A stretch of 64,000 nt of DNA from Anaerococcus obesiensis ph10 (GCF_000311745.1 NZ_HE978532.1:93528-157527), one strand, 5' to 3'. Shown: positions 36,706 to 46,496, counted from the stretch's first letter. The notes: generated by a model not told the origin, from the letters alone. Numbers and translations are program-made.

Positions 36706-37420
36706 CTGTAAGCTCCAAAAATAATTCTTCTAGGGATTTACTTTCATTAAGATTTGCTCTCATTTCTGAAAGCGAACCTACTGCTACAATTTTTCCTTTG
36801 GAAATTATAGCAAGTCTATCACAAATATTTTCAGCAACTTCCATAATATGAGTTGAAAAGAAAACCATCTTTCCTTCATCTTTTCTTTCTTTCATTATTT
36901 TTTTAAGATTAAAAGAAGATTTTGGATCAAGACCAACCATTGGCTCATCTAAAATCAAAAGATCTGGATTGTGGATAAGGGATGCAATTATTGCAAGTTT
37001 TTGTTTCATTCCATGAGAAAATGAAGAAATCAAATCAGCCATAGCCTCTCTTATATTAAAATAATCAAGATAAGTATTGAGCCTTTCATCTCTAGTTTTT
37101 TCATCAATTCCATAAATATCTGCCACAAAATTTATATATTCAACTCCTGTAAATTTATCAAATAAATCTGGATTATCGGCAAGATAGGAAAATTTATTTT
37201 TGTATGAAATAGGATCATCTTCTAATTTTAATCCATCAATACTGATCTCTCCTTTTGTTTTTTTGATAAGACCTACAATTGCCTTTATAGTTGTAGATTT
37301 TCCAGCACCATTTGGCCCCAAAAATCCAAAAATTTCTCCATTTTTCACTTCAAAAGAAATATCATCAACGGCAAGCTTGCCATTATTGTATTTTTTTGTA
37401 AAATTTTTAACTTCTAACAT
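36695..37420 (-). CDS. ABC exporter ATPase
   Basis: A 241-residue ATPase of the ABC-2/CcmA type. Walker A GPNGAGKSTT (residues ~34-43), signature region SSFSHGMKQKLAIIASL, Walker B LLILDEPMVGLD and switch histidine in FFSTHIME. It is translationally coupled to the permease gene. An AAGGAG site precedes ATG 37420. Confidence 0.92.
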   Translation of the reverse strand: MLEVKNFTKKYNNGKLAVDDISFEVKNGEIFGFLGPNGAGKSTTIKAIVGLIKKTKGEISIDGLKLEDDPISYKNKFSYLADNPDLFDKFTGVEYINFVADIYGIDEKTRDERLNTYLDYFNIREAMADLISSFSHGMKQKLAIIASLIHNPDLLILDEPMVGLDPKSSFNLKKIMKERKDEGKMVFFSTHIMEVAENICDRLAIISKGKIVAVGSLSEMRANLNESKSLEELFLELTDEK

Positions 37421-37472
37421 AAAATCTCCTTTATCTTAAACCCTAGAAAATATTTACCCAATATTTACACAA

Positions 37473-37504
37473 AAAAATCTCACAGAATTTTCCGTGAGAT
37501 TTTT
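37473..37504 (-). terminator. Terminator of the Na/Pi cotransporter gene
   Basis: AAAATCTCAC and GTGAGATTTT form a 10-bp stem with a T tail on the minus strand, placed just after the cotransporter stop. Confidence 0.85.
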
Positions 37505-37514
37505 AAAAATTTAT

Positions 37515-39206
37515 TTAATTTATGTCATCAATTTTAACAACTGGCTTTTCGTATTCGCCGTGAACCTTTACAGGATCAACTGTTAGACGAGCAATATTGA
37601 AGGCATGGTCTCCAATTCTTTCTACTGTTGATGCAATATCGACAAAAACTGAACTTGCAACTGTAGATAATTTTTCGCCTTCGGTAAGTCTTCTATAATG
37701 AGATCTTCTTAAATTTTGTTCTAATAAATCCAAGTTTGCCTCATCTTCTCTGAGAGTTTCGTACAAAGCTGAATCTTCAGATTCAAAAACTTCTATGGCA
37801 TTTACATAGTTATTAATTACAAGCTCATAAATACTATTTAAATCAGCCAAGGCCTCATCATTATATTTTTCTCCTGCCTCATTTATTTCATCAAAATATT
37901 CTCCAAGATTTTGAGCAAGGTCTGAAACTCTTTCTACATTTATTTGTACTTGTAAATAATTGTGAATTTCTCCCTCAAGCTCACTTACCAAATTTGATTT
38001 AGAAATATCTAAGATATATTTTTGAATTTTTGTATCCATTTCATTTACCAAAGCCTCAGCTTGATTGGCAGTTGATAAATCATTTTTATCTCTTGAATTT
38101 AAATATTTTTGAGTTGATTTTATAGTTTCAAGAGCAATTTTACTTTCTTTTATAATGGCAGTTTTTGCTTGGTCAAGAGCTGCTGCTGGGAAAGTATTTA
38201 TTAGACTTTCTTCAAGTTCAATGTCTGAAACGTCAGAGAAAATTGAATCTTTACCAGGAATAATTTTGTGAAGTATTGTTGATACTTGCTTAATAATTGG
38301 AACAAATAAAATCATACCCACAAAGTTAAATGAAAAATGTCCCAAGGCAATTGTCATCATAGGATTAAAGGAAAATTTATCAGAAACAAAAGAAATAAAT
38401 CCTTCGTAAGGCACCAATAATAGCAAAAATATTGCTGAAATTAAAACATTAAACAATACATGAAATAAACTTGTTCTTTTTGCAGACAAAGAACCACCCA
38501 AAGATGCAAGAATTCCAGTTATACAAGTTCCGATATTTGCTCCAAATAAAAATCCTAAAGAAAGATTCAAGCCAATAGCTCCAGACGCATACAAAGATTG
38601 AACAATACCAATAAAAGCAGATGAAGATTGAATAATAGCAGTAAGAACTGCTCCAACCAAAACAGCAATTATAGGATTTTTGCCAAGATTTGTAACTATA
38701 TCTTCAAAGCCTGGAATATTTTTAAGCTCAGCAAGGCTATCTCCCATCATTTTTAGACCAATAAATAAAAGTCCAAAACCAATTAAAATTTCTCCAATAT
38801 ATTTGCCCTTTCTCTTTTTTGAAAATAAAAAAACAATAACTCCAATAAGGCAAATAAAATAAGATAAATAATCTAAATTAAAACCAATCAAAACAGCTGT
38901 AACAGTTGTACCAATATTAGCACCCAAAATTACACCGATTGCTTGCTCAAGGCTCATCACACCTGCCCTAACAAAAGAAATAGCTATAACGGTGGTTGCT
39001 GATGATGATTGAATTAATCCTGTAATAACAATTCCAACTAGAATTCCCTTAATAGGATTTGACGTATACTTTTCTACATATCCCCTAAGTTTTGGTCCAG
39101 CAAAATTTGTAAGAGAATCCCCCATCAAATTAATACCGAACAAAAATATTGCAAGTCCCCCTGCAATAAGGTTCCATTGCAAAGACGATAAAGTCGATAA
39201 TTGCAT
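37515..39206 (-). CDS. Na/Pi cotransporter family protein with PhoU-like domain
   Basis: A 563-residue protein. The membrane part has two inverted repeats, each with the substrate motif QSSSA (GLIQSSSATTVIAISFV near residue 65, AIIQSSSAFIGIV near 190) and a partner GANIGTTVTAVL or GANIGTCITGIL. Residues ~345-545 are helical and PhoU-like (LINTFPAAALDQAKTAI onward). The family carries out sodium-coupled phosphate import, and the PhoU-like tail may sense phosphate status. It is a single-gene unit. Confidence 0.92.
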   Translation of the reverse strand: MQLSTLSSLQWNLIAGGLAIFLFGINLMGDSLTNFAGPKLRGYVEKYTSNPIKGILVGIVITGLIQSSSATTVIAISFVRAGVMSLEQAIGVILGANIGTTVTAVLIGFNLDYLSYFICLIGVIVFLFSKKRKGKYIGEILIGFGLLFIGLKMMGDSLAELKNIPGFEDIVTNLGKNPIIAVLVGAVLTAIIQSSSAFIGIVQSLYASGAIGLNLSLGFLFGANIGTCITGILASLGGSLSAKRTSLFHVLFNVLISAIFLLLLVPYEGFISFVSDKFSFNPMMTIALGHFSFNFVGMILFVPIIKQVSTILHKIIPGKDSIFSDVSDIELEESLINTFPAAALDQAKTAIIKESKIALETIKSTQKYLNSRDKNDLSTANQAEALVNEMDTKIQKYILDISKSNLVSELEGEIHNYLQVQINVERVSDLAQNLGEYFDEINEAGEKYNDEALADLNSIYELVINNYVNAIEVFESEDSALYETLREDEANLDLLEQNLRRSHYRRLTEGEKLSTVASSVFVDIASTVERIGDHAFNIARLTVDPVKVHGEYEKPVVKIDDIN

Positions 39207-39440
39207 AATTCCTCCAAATAATTTTTTTAAGATAAAAGATTTTTCAAAAATCTCACCTAGTTATAATATTATCATAAAAAATATAAAACAACAATTGAAA
39301 AATAAATATTTCAAACAAAAAAACAAATTAAAATCAGACAAATATTTTCCCCTTTTAAAAATTTTTATCTGCTAAAAAATCTTTTAAAAAATAAACCAAA
39401 TTATAATTAAAAATAAAAAAATCTTAAAAAATAAATATAA

Positions 39441-39469
39441 TTGACAGCTAATGATTATTAGCCTATAAT
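39441..39469 (+). promoter_or_regulatory. tetR promoter with operator in the spacer
   Basis: TTGACA (39441-39446), a 17-bp spacer and TATAAT (39464-39469), an exact consensus. The spacer is filled by the inverted repeat GCTAAT-N4-ATTAGC (39447-39462). A repressor bound there would block RNA polymerase, so autoregulation by the TetR protein is likely. Confidence 0.85.
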
Positions 39470-39499
39470 GGAATTAAGAAATATTTCTTAGGAGGTCTA

Positions 39500-40078
39500 A
39501 TGAATACAAAAGAAAAAATTTTGTCAAAATCCTTGGATTTATTTTCCAAATATGGATATTCTGATATGTCTATGGAAAATCTTGCAAAAGAAGTTGGCAT
39601 AAAAGCTCCTTCTATTTACAAACATTTCAAATCAAAAAAAGATATTTTTGATACTATCGTAAAAGATGCAATGATTAGAATAGACAATCAAATTGATGAT
39701 GTGGATGATTACAAAATAATAAAAAATAATCAAAAAACACTAAATATAGAAAAATTATCTATAGATATTTTCAAATACTTACTCCACGATCCCTTTGTTT
39801 CAAAAGTTAGGAAAATGTTATCTATAGAAATGTACAAAAATCCACAAGCCATGCAATTTTATGTGGAAAAATTTATCGATAATCCAATGACAAAACAACA
39901 AGAAATTATAGATTATTACGGGCTAAGCAAATTTGCTGATTTGAAAGTTTTATCAACAATCTTTTATTCTCCAATTTTACTTGCAGTAAAATTATATGAT
40001 GCAAATCCAGAAAAAGAAGATGAACTTATAGAACTATTAAAAAAATCCTACGAACAATTAGAAAAAATTATTATATGA
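39500..40078 (+). CDS. TetR-family transcriptional regulator
   Basis: A 192-residue repressor. The N-terminal helix-turn-helix spans residues ~7-50, with LAKEVGIKAPSIYKHFKSKK as the recognition region. The C-terminal ligand-binding domain has no recognisable specificity. An AGGAGG site precedes the ATG. It is followed 40 bp later by the radical SAM gene, with no terminator between, so it probably controls itself and that enzyme. Confidence 0.88.
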   Translation: MNTKEKILSKSLDLFSKYGYSDMSMENLAKEVGIKAPSIYKHFKSKKDIFDTIVKDAMIRIDNQIDDVDDYKIIKNNQKTLNIEKLSIDIFKYLLHDPFVSKVRKMLSIEMYKNPQAMQFYVEKFIDNPMTKQQEIIDYYGLSKFADLKVLSTIFYSPILLAVKLYDANPEKEDELIELLKKSYEQLEKIII

Positions 40079-40118
40079 AAATTTATTTTTATATTTCAAA
40101 TAATAAAAAGGAGGAATT

Positions 40119-41447
40119 ATGAATATAAACAATAAAGTCAAAACATACGGTGTAGAAAAAACTTTAAAATATGTTCACAAAGATCCAGAAAAAAATTTGA
40201 AAAAAGCAATTGATTTAGCAAAAAAAATTTCGCCAAATGATTATAGAACACAAATAGAAACAATAGATAAAGTAATAAAAGATCCAGAAGATGTTTACCA
40301 TAAATACATATTAAATATGCTAAACACAATAGATCCTGAAGTGTTCGACAAAACAATTATAAATTTTCTATTAAATTCAGTCTTATTTAGTGAAGATTTA
40401 AAAAAAGAAAGTAGAAAAAAATATAAGTGTAATATTCCTTGGACAATTCTTCTAGATCCTACAACAGCCTGCAATTTAAAATGTAAGGGTTGCTGGGCAG
40501 CAGAATATGGAAATAGCCTAAATTTATCCTACGAACAAATTGATGATATAATTTGTCAAGGAAAAGAAGTAGGAATCTATTTTTACATTTTTACAGGCGG
40601 AGAACCACTTGTAAGAAAAAAAGATATAATAAAAATTTGCGAAAAACACAATGACTGTGAATTTTTGATTTTTACAAATTCAACCCTAATCGATGAAGAA
40701 TTTATTGGCGAAATGCTTAGACTTAAAAATATAGTTCCAGCCATATCAGTCGAAGGAGAAGAATTTACAACCGATTCAAGAAGAGGCGATGGAGTTTATA
40801 ATAAAGTTATAGAAAAAATGAATTTATTAAAAGAAAACAAACTTCCATTTGGAATATCATGTTGCTACACTTCCCAAAACTATAAGTCAATAATTAGCGA
40901 AGAATTTGTAGACGAAATGATAGAAAGAGGAGCCTTGTTTGCTTGGTACTTCCACTTTATGCCAGTAGGAAAAGGTACAGGCAAAGAACTATTACCAAAA
41001 CCAGACCAAAGAAAACACGTTTACCATCAATTAAGGAAATTTAGGAAAACAAAACCATTATTTTTCTTAGATTTTCAAAATGATGCAGAATATATCGGAG
41101 GTTGCATTGCAGGAGGAAGAAATTACCTTCACATAAATGCAAATGGCGATTTAGAACCATGCGTATTTATCCATTATTCAGACTCAAATATAAAAGAAAA
41201 AACCCTAGTAGAAACTCTACAATCACCATTATTTATGGCATACCACGACGGACAACCATTTAACGAAAATATGCTAAGACCATGTCCAATGCTAGAAAAT
41301 CCAAATTTATTAAGAGATATGGTGAAAAAATCAATGGCAAAATCCACAGATATACTAGAAAAAGAAAACGTAGACGATTTGTGCGACAAATGCGAAGACT
41401 ACGCCAAAGATTGGAAGCCAGTCGCAGAAGAATTGTGGAATAAATAA
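40119..41447 (+). CDS. Radical SAM/SPASM-domain protein
   Basis: A 442-residue enzyme. Cys118, Cys122 and Cys125 in ACNLKCKGCW are the CX3CX2C ligands of the SAM-cleaving [4Fe-4S] cluster, followed by FTGGEPLV. The C-terminal region has further cysteines (GDLEPCVFIHY, RPCPMLENP, CDKCEDYAKDW) that fit a SPASM domain with auxiliary clusters. A helical N-terminal ~105 residues precede the barrel. SPASM enzymes modify peptides or enzymes, but no precursor peptide or partner is visible next to it. Substrate unknown; TetR control suggests it is induced by a small molecule. Confidence 0.85.
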   Translation: MNINNKVKTYGVEKTLKYVHKDPEKNLKKAIDLAKKISPNDYRTQIETIDKVIKDPEDVYHKYILNMLNTIDPEVFDKTIINFLLNSVLFSEDLKKESRKKYKCNIPWTILLDPTTACNLKCKGCWAAEYGNSLNLSYEQIDDIICQGKEVGIYFYIFTGGEPLVRKKDIIKICEKHNDCEFLIFTNSTLIDEEFIGEMLRLKNIVPAISVEGEEFTTDSRRGDGVYNKVIEKMNLLKENKLPFGISCCYTSQNYKSIISEEFVDEMIERGALFAWYFHFMPVGKGTGKELLPKPDQRKHVYHQLRKFRKTKPLFFLDFQNDAEYIGGCIAGGRNYLHINANGDLEPCVFIHYSDSNIKEKTLVETLQSPLFMAYHDGQPFNENMLRPCPMLENPNLLRDMVKKSMAKSTDILEKENVDDLCDKCEDYAKDWKPVAEELWNK

Positions 41448-41501
41448 ACTCTAAAAATAAATCGAATTAGCAAAAATCCCTTTTATTAAAAGGCAATTAA
41501 A

Positions 41502-41590
41502 AAGTGCCTTAAAGGCACTTACAACTAAAAAATAAACAAATCCTCATGCAAAAATTTTAAAAGCCTAAAATTTGTATTTGAGGATTTGTT
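41502..41590 (+). terminator. Two tandem hairpins between the radical SAM gene and the lipoprotein gene
   Basis: AAGTGCCTT/AAGGCACTT (41502-41520) is a compact stem. AACAAATCCTCA/TGAGGATTTGTT (41535-41590) closes a longer loop and is flanked by A and T tracts. Together they terminate convergent transcription from both sides. Confidence 0.75.
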
Positions 41591-41618
41591 TTTATTTAAA
41601 ACACATTCAAGAAAAAAC

Positions 41619-42446
41619 TTAATCACTTTTTCCATCTTTCGAATAAATTGTCTCAAGTCTTTCATCTTCATTTACCACTTCCATTTTAATTATTTCATCT
41701 CCCGAAACATAGCAGATTACATAAGTTTTTTCACTTACCCCTTGCCTTATTTCAAAAACATTTTCATCTTCTAAGACCTCTCCATTAGCTTTTCCTATTT
41801 CTTTTAAAAGTTTTTTATAGTCAGTACTTTCTCTTATAAAATTTCTAAAAAAATCAACAGAAAGCTTCCTATCAACGGGCTCATATTCTCTTCTATTTCC
41901 ATACAAAATCATAGTTTTGTAATCTTCACAAGCTTCTTTTTGCACATATATTCCATCTTTAGAATGCCAAAGGAAATATCCATCTTCGTAAGCATTTTTT
42001 GTCGACAAATCAATAATGTGAATCCCTTGATTTTTTGGATTATTTTTATCCGAAGTTACAACTTTCATATAAATAAAAAATTCTTCCTTACCCTTTTTCA
42101 ACATCAAATCAGCATCCAGACACCAATAACTCTTATCTTGAATGCCTTGTGTACGAGTCAAAATATCATTCCTATCAAAATCGCTGGATCTAGCATTTAC
42201 TTTATAAAATTTCAAAAAATCATTTAATTTCTTATCAAACTTATCCTTATTTCTTACATTTTCTGCAAACATCTTCTTTATAGCTTCCTTATCATTTTCA
42301 TCAGCCGCACTAAGAAAATCCGTAAGAATGTTAGAAAAATCCTCATCATCAGAAGAAAATAAATAATCAGCCATAAAAGCTCTCCCACATCCAGATAAAA
42401 ATATAGTAATAAATAAAAAAATTCCTATTATCCTTTTTTTAATCAT
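41619..42446 (-). CDS. DUF5104-like lipoprotein
   Basis: A 275-residue secreted lipoprotein. MIKKRIIGIFLFITIFLSGC is a lipoprotein signal with Cys20. The mature part has an NTF2-like N-terminal piece (ILTDFLSAADENDKEAIKKM) and DADLMLKKGKEEFFIYMKV, which I recall from DUF5104 proteins of Firmicutes. Function unknown. I start at ATG 42446 because of the GGGGAAA site; an upstream in-frame ATG would add 13 residues before the signal peptide. Confidence 0.7.
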   Translation of the reverse strand: MIKKRIIGIFLFITIFLSGCGRAFMADYLFSSDDEDFSNILTDFLSAADENDKEAIKKMFAENVRNKDKFDKKLNDFLKFYKVNARSSDFDRNDILTRTQGIQDKSYWCLDADLMLKKGKEEFFIYMKVVTSDKNNPKNQGIHIIDLSTKNAYEDGYFLWHSKDGIYVQKEACEDYKTMILYGNRREYEPVDRKLSVDFFRNFIRESTDYKKLLKEIGKANGEVLEDENVFEIRQGVSEKTYVICYVSGDEIIKMEVVNEDERLETIYSKDGKSD

Positions 42447-42513
42447 TAAATTTCCCCAAATTATTCCTATAAAATTATATATCAATTGTTAAAAATTTCA
42501 CTTAAAATAAAAT

Positions 42514-42795
42514 TCAAGAAAAAATTTCATCAAACAAATCATTTTGGCAATCCAAATGTCCAACAAAGCCAACAGGAATTTTCCCGCAAGTTGCATCAAT
42601 AATCTCCCTTGCACCACTTTCCCCAAAAGCCCCACAAAGCTCAATCACATCAGCAATCCCAATTAAAGATTTAGCAACCACTTTAGCCTCATCCAAATTT
42701 CTAACACCAATAATTTCAGCATTATCGTTTTTTCCAATGGCTTTCCTATCAACCTTTGAATCAAAAGGCCCTATAATTATATAAATAAATTTCAT
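42514..42795 (-). CDS. Small conserved protein (DUF6506-like)
   Basis: A 93-residue soluble protein beginning MKFIYIIIGPFDSKVDRKAI, with IELCGAFGESGAREIIDAT and a C-terminal VGFVGHLDCQND. The pattern resembles DUF6506 proteins as I remember them, whose role is not known. ATG 42795 follows GAGGG; the longer reading from 42828 lacks a site. It is monocistronic and faces the lipoprotein gene in the same direction. Confidence 0.6.
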   Translation of the reverse strand: MKFIYIIIGPFDSKVDRKAIGKNDNAEIIGVRNLDEAKVVAKSLIGIADVIELCGAFGESGAREIIDATCGKIPVGFVGHLDCQNDLFDEIFS

Positions 42796-42939
42796 AATCC
42801 CTCTCTTACTGCAGTGTTTCTTTTGCAAACTTCCTAATATCTAAATTTATCATACATTTTCTAATGAAATATTCGTTAAAACTAATTATATTTTTCGAAT
42901 ATTTTTACTACCCAATTCTTATAAATTTTTCAATAAAGA

Positions 42940-43542
42940 TCATTTTACTATAGTAGTTACAACAGAGATTAGAATTATCCCTATAATAGAAATTATCGGC
43001 CAATGATTTTTAAAAATATTATTTCCAGTATAAATTTTTCCTACTGATCTATAACCACTGATTATGTCTTTACTATTCATAGCTGAAATCATATCATCTG
43101 TAACTCCAGGAGTTACTTTTGTTATAGAATTTAATACATTTCTACTTGCAGCCGCTTCTTCTATGTCCAGCATATTCTGTAAAATCCATTCTTCAAATTC
43201 TGTACGTTCTCTGTTACAAAAATTAATGTATCTTGTCATCATTCCCACCTGAATTCTTCCAACAAAAAATACAATAAGCCCAATAACTAATGTAGCAACT
43301 GTAACAACAAGCATAAAAACCTCATCAACGTCACAAAACATTATTATAAAAGAAAGGATCCCCCCAAATAATAAGTCAATCCCCCAATTCGACAAATAGA
43401 ATCCTCTTCGAAGTCTTTTAGTAACTTCTTCCGGAGAATAAACAATCTTATTTTCATCGAATTTCTTAAAAATACGAAAAATCAAATATGAAGGAATTCC
43501 TATAATAGCCAATGCTATAAGTAATAAAACAATGATTTCCAT
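42940..43542 (-). CDS. Hypothetical membrane protein
   Basis: A 200-residue protein that I do not recognise. It has an N-terminal helix (EIIVLLLIALAIIGIPSYLI), two central helices around LLFGGILSFIIMFC and VVTVATLVIGLIVFFVG, a cytosolic helical stretch of ~70 residues, and a C-terminal helix (ISIIGIILISVVTTIV). It lies at the border of the conserved block and the accessory island. Confidence 0.6.
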   Translation of the reverse strand: MEIIVLLLIALAIIGIPSYLIFRIFKKFDENKIVYSPEEVTKRLRRGFYLSNWGIDLLFGGILSFIIMFCDVDEVFMLVVTVATLVIGLIVFFVGRIQVGMMTRYINFCNRERTEFEEWILQNMLDIEEAAASRNVLNSITKVTPGVTDDMISAMNSKDIISGYRSVGKIYTGNNIFKNHWPIISIIGIILISVVTTIVK

Positions 43543-44060
43543 ACAACTACTACCCCTTGTTAAAAATTATATTTATAATTATATTATATCATTCATTATA
43601 AAAATTCACATTTGTATTTTTTCAATATACAATACAAAAATTATTGTAAAACTGATATTTCCACCATTCCCCAACTTATTTTCTCTCTGTTGTTTTTACT
43701 TATAAAATGCTTATCTATTAAAAGTAAGACTATATTTATACAATAAAAAATTATATTTCAAACAAAAAAATGCAAGATGAATAATTCAATCTTGCATTTA
43801 ATATCCGAAATACTGTAAGCTTTTGAAAAGAAACTAGGTTAATTTTAATGATTTTTAATCATCTTTCACCACGATAAACGTATATTTTTAGGTATTTCAA
43901 TTTATCTTGTATCTTATTCCCGCTAGATATGCCTATTGATATTGTTTTGTATAAACGGTACAAAATAAGTGTTATTATTATATGTTTTAGTCTCATCATC
44001 CAGTTAATTACTGTTTATCTGATTTTTTTCAAGCATAAATTGATTTTTTCAGATCAAGAT
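43543..44060. other. Gene-poor stretch at the island border
   Basis: No supported gene. A good hairpin AAATGCAAGAT/ATCTTGCATTT at 43768-43799 could end transcription from the SEC-C gene. A 46-codon minus-strand ORF (43859-43999) lacks a ribosome site and I do not call it. The rest is AT-rich with nothing recognisable. Confidence 0.5.
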
Positions 44061-45165
44061 TTATATTTGTTTAAAATATTCATTTAATTTTGAGTATACT
44101 TTTTTCTTTGTCCTTACTCTATTAAAAATATATTCACTAAACTCCATTGCTGAAATTATTGCTATATCCGCTTCATAGAAAGTTGGGAAATAGCCACCAT
44201 GAACAATTCTATTCCTCAATTTATAAGTATTATTATACCAATTATAAATTGGTGTTTCTTCTCTAGTTATATCCCATATCCCCCCCAATATATCTTGCTA
44301 ATTGTTTTTTTACTATACTCATAAAGCTCTCATCCTCAATTTTATTTTCTATATCTAATTCACTCACACCTGAACAAATTAAAACTTCTCTATAAATGAT
44401 TCTAATTAAAATCTCAATATTCGTCTGAATACTTATAACAGCCTCATCGTAGCATCCCTCTCTGAATTTCCTCCTAGCTTTTAAAACATACATTTCCGAA
44501 TATATCAAAGGATTTGATTTTTCATTATAAATATTATAAATTCTGAGACACTCATAAATTTTTTCTTGCTTTAAACTTTCTTTTTTATATGGCACATTCA
44601 TATTAAGCATAAATATACTTTTCTCATTTTTTATTTCCTCTAGATTTACTAAATTCATAAGTATTACAGGAAAGAGCATCTCTTTGGTCACTCTGAAGCA
44701 ACTATCATCTTTTGTACAAACACCATAAGCTATAATTTGTTTGTTAAGCTCTTCTAATGAATAATCAAATAATTTATTATTTATTTCTTCATAAGTTTCT
44801 TCCTTGTATGTCTCAAAATTATAACTTATCGCAACAATAACAGAAGTATAATACTTTTTTACAGGTAAATCCTTATGTTCCACAATAATCTCTTCACGTT
44901 CATGTGTTTTATAAAAATAATGCAATATACAGTTTTCTTTTGTAAAATTAAATAAACTCTTATCTTCCAATGCTAATTGAAATGGCAAAGATATCTCAAA
45001 TTCTAAAAATCTATTTATATCAAATTTAACATTTTTATAATGTGGCTTAATTTGGCTATAAAAAAAATCTTCTCCAATAAGAAAAGTTTTCTCATTTCCC
45101 AAACAACATTTTTTATATTTTTTCCCACTTCCACATGGGCAAGGATTATTTCTACCAATTTTCAT
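44061..45165 (-). pseudogene. SEC-C motif protein with HEPN-like C-terminus, frameshifted
   Basis: Starts [20 protein letters not shown] with zinc ligands Cys9, Cys11, Cys20 and Cys21, the SEC-C motif. A long mixed middle domain follows. The frame breaks at a G7 run (44280-44286). Removing one G gives [20 protein letters not shown] and then LRNRIVHGG, an R-x4-H motif of the kind found in HEPN RNases, and ends at 44061. The intact protein would have about 368 residues. SEC-C proteins with such C-termini are common in defence islands, but function is unproven. The G7 run is rare in this AT-rich DNA and could be a phase-variable tract or an error. Confidence 0.75.
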
Positions 45166-45174
45166 AATTATTCC

Positions 45175-45655
45175 TCACATAATCACAATCCAACTTCCAT
45201 AACGCTTTGATCCAATTCTTTATATCATTTTCTTTAAATGTAAAGATTTCAATGTCCTGTCGATAGCTCTCTTTGCTGCACCTATTTTTTTGAAAGTTGA
45301 ATTGATTTAAATCTTGGATTTTCTATAAAAATTTCTATCACTTTCTTTTCAGTCTTATTCAATACGACACTAAAACCGACATTTTTATTGCCGATATAGC
45401 CAATTACTTTTTTCTCAAAAGGAATAGTACATCTAATATAGTTACTTCTAATTTCAAAAACGTCTTCCCCATATTTCTCTAAAAACTTCAACAATTTTGT
45501 AAATTCCAACCACAAGTCCATTATCTTTTATACCAATTAGAATTGTTCCTCATGTACCATTAGGGAAGATACTATTTCCTTTGTATTGTATCTTTATTTT
45601 TTCTTTTAGTTCCAATGTTTCTGAATCAATTTATCGGTTTATCGAAATCCTCATC
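45175..45655 (-). pseudogene. Remnant of an AlbA_2/winged-helix ATP-binding regulator
   Basis: Fragments of one gene in several frames. Near 45650-45560 the text IDSETLELKEKI and, after a stop, GTILIGIKDNGLVVGI match the AlbA_2 (Schlafen-like) domain. From 45521 an open stretch reads FLEKYGEDVFEIRSNYIRCT and IPFEKKV, then LNKTEKKVIEIFIENPRFKS. One base off, at a T7 run on the plus strand near 45295, the winged helix continues KKIGAAKRAIDRTLKSL and, after a TAA, RIGSKRYGSWIVIM. The middle of the usual ~400-residue protein is deleted. It was probably an island regulator once. An isolated 79-codon reading (45282-45521) is only part of this remnant. Confidence 0.6.
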
Positions 45656-45945
45656 TAATATAATTATTATATCAGATTTGCGATAAAGCTAGAATTCTAA
45701 ACTAACAATTTATTGTCGTATTATATAATTATTTGCTAAATTAATTAATAATCTAATTTTACCAATTAATTTTAATCATTTTTTTATAAAGGCTATTTAT
45801 GTTAGATATATCTATGAAATTATGTTAAACTTTTGCCATATACTCTTATTATAAAAACAAATGTAGGCTTAAAATTCAAAAATGAAAAATATTCTAATTT
45901 AGAATAATCTATAAAATAATATAAAACTAAGATTCTTAAAATAAA

Positions 45946-46042
45946 AACATGTACACAAAAAGACCGCAACTTTAAACTACGGTCTAATTTTTTGCCCTCA
46001 AGTAAAGTACTTGGAAGAATTATTTAGTTTATTCTTTTTTAC
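45946..46042 (-). repeat. Repeat T, copy 1: decayed gene end plus terminator
   Basis: About 97 bp closely matching 50757-50852. It includes a hairpin AGACCG/CGGTCT (45961-45985) and the shared stretch TTGGAAGAATTATTTAGTTT. On the minus strand both copies end a decayed reading frame (NCNWD, stop, NGNICKKE here; NGYWYSNGTGSKKE in copy 2) before the hairpin, so the repeat is the 3' end and terminator of a duplicated gene. Confidence 0.7.
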
Positions 46043-46122
46043 AAATGTTCCCATTTTAATCCCAGTTACAGTTTTCGATTTTCTATAACCGTTGATTTAA
46101 GAGGCTCTATAATTTTTTTCTA

Positions 46123-46309
46123 CTAACGAAAATCTCAGTTTCACTGCTTGCCGCGTACTGCGCTATTTTTCGGGTAAAACTCCCATTCTTCTTTTCCAAA
46201 CGTACGATATATCCCAAACTATTCAAAATACTATATTCTATTTTTTAGAGTATCACCAAATCCATCTAATTATAGGACATTTTCAAATTTTTAGACCTAT
46301 CCCAGTATC
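46123..46309 (-). repeat. Repeat R, copy 1
   Basis: Matches 54935-55160 at both flanks: CTAACGAAAATC on one side, and CCATTCTTCTTTTCCAAACG through CTAATTATAGGACATTTTC on the other. The middle differs and is shorter here. On the minus strand both copies read YWD-x-KNLKMSYN, stop, directly followed by ATG and MDLV. In this copy the second frame is stopped after six codons. Confidence 0.75.
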
Positions 46310-46496
46310 ACTCAATCTATATATAATTAATATTTTCTATTTACAAAATTATACTTTCTAATTAACTTTTAAAATCATATATTATTTTACACATCCATAA
46401 GATATATAAAATTTATAAATATCTTTTGTAGTTTCTATTAAATATTTTATCCAGTATTTATTGTTTTCATTTCTTATTAACATATTTATAATTAAG

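Larger units (their letters stand above)
45656..46496. other. Gene-free stretch with repeat copies
   Basis: No intact gene in 840 bp. It holds repeat segments described separately at 45946-46042 and 46123-46309, in otherwise AT-rich DNA with many stops in all frames. The last ~180 bp precede the stop codon of the restriction enzyme and show no clear terminator. Confidence 0.6.

Noticed and set aside
43859..43999. 46-codon minus-strand ORF beginning MMRLKHIIIT
   Set aside because: No ribosome site, no recognisable motif, and length expected by chance in this DNA.
45282..45521. A separate 79-residue gene upstream of the SEC-C gene
   Set aside because: Its C-terminal half reads as the start of a winged helix that continues in a neighbouring frame, and its N-terminal half matches the end of an ATP-binding domain. 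It is better explained as part of a collapsed gene.
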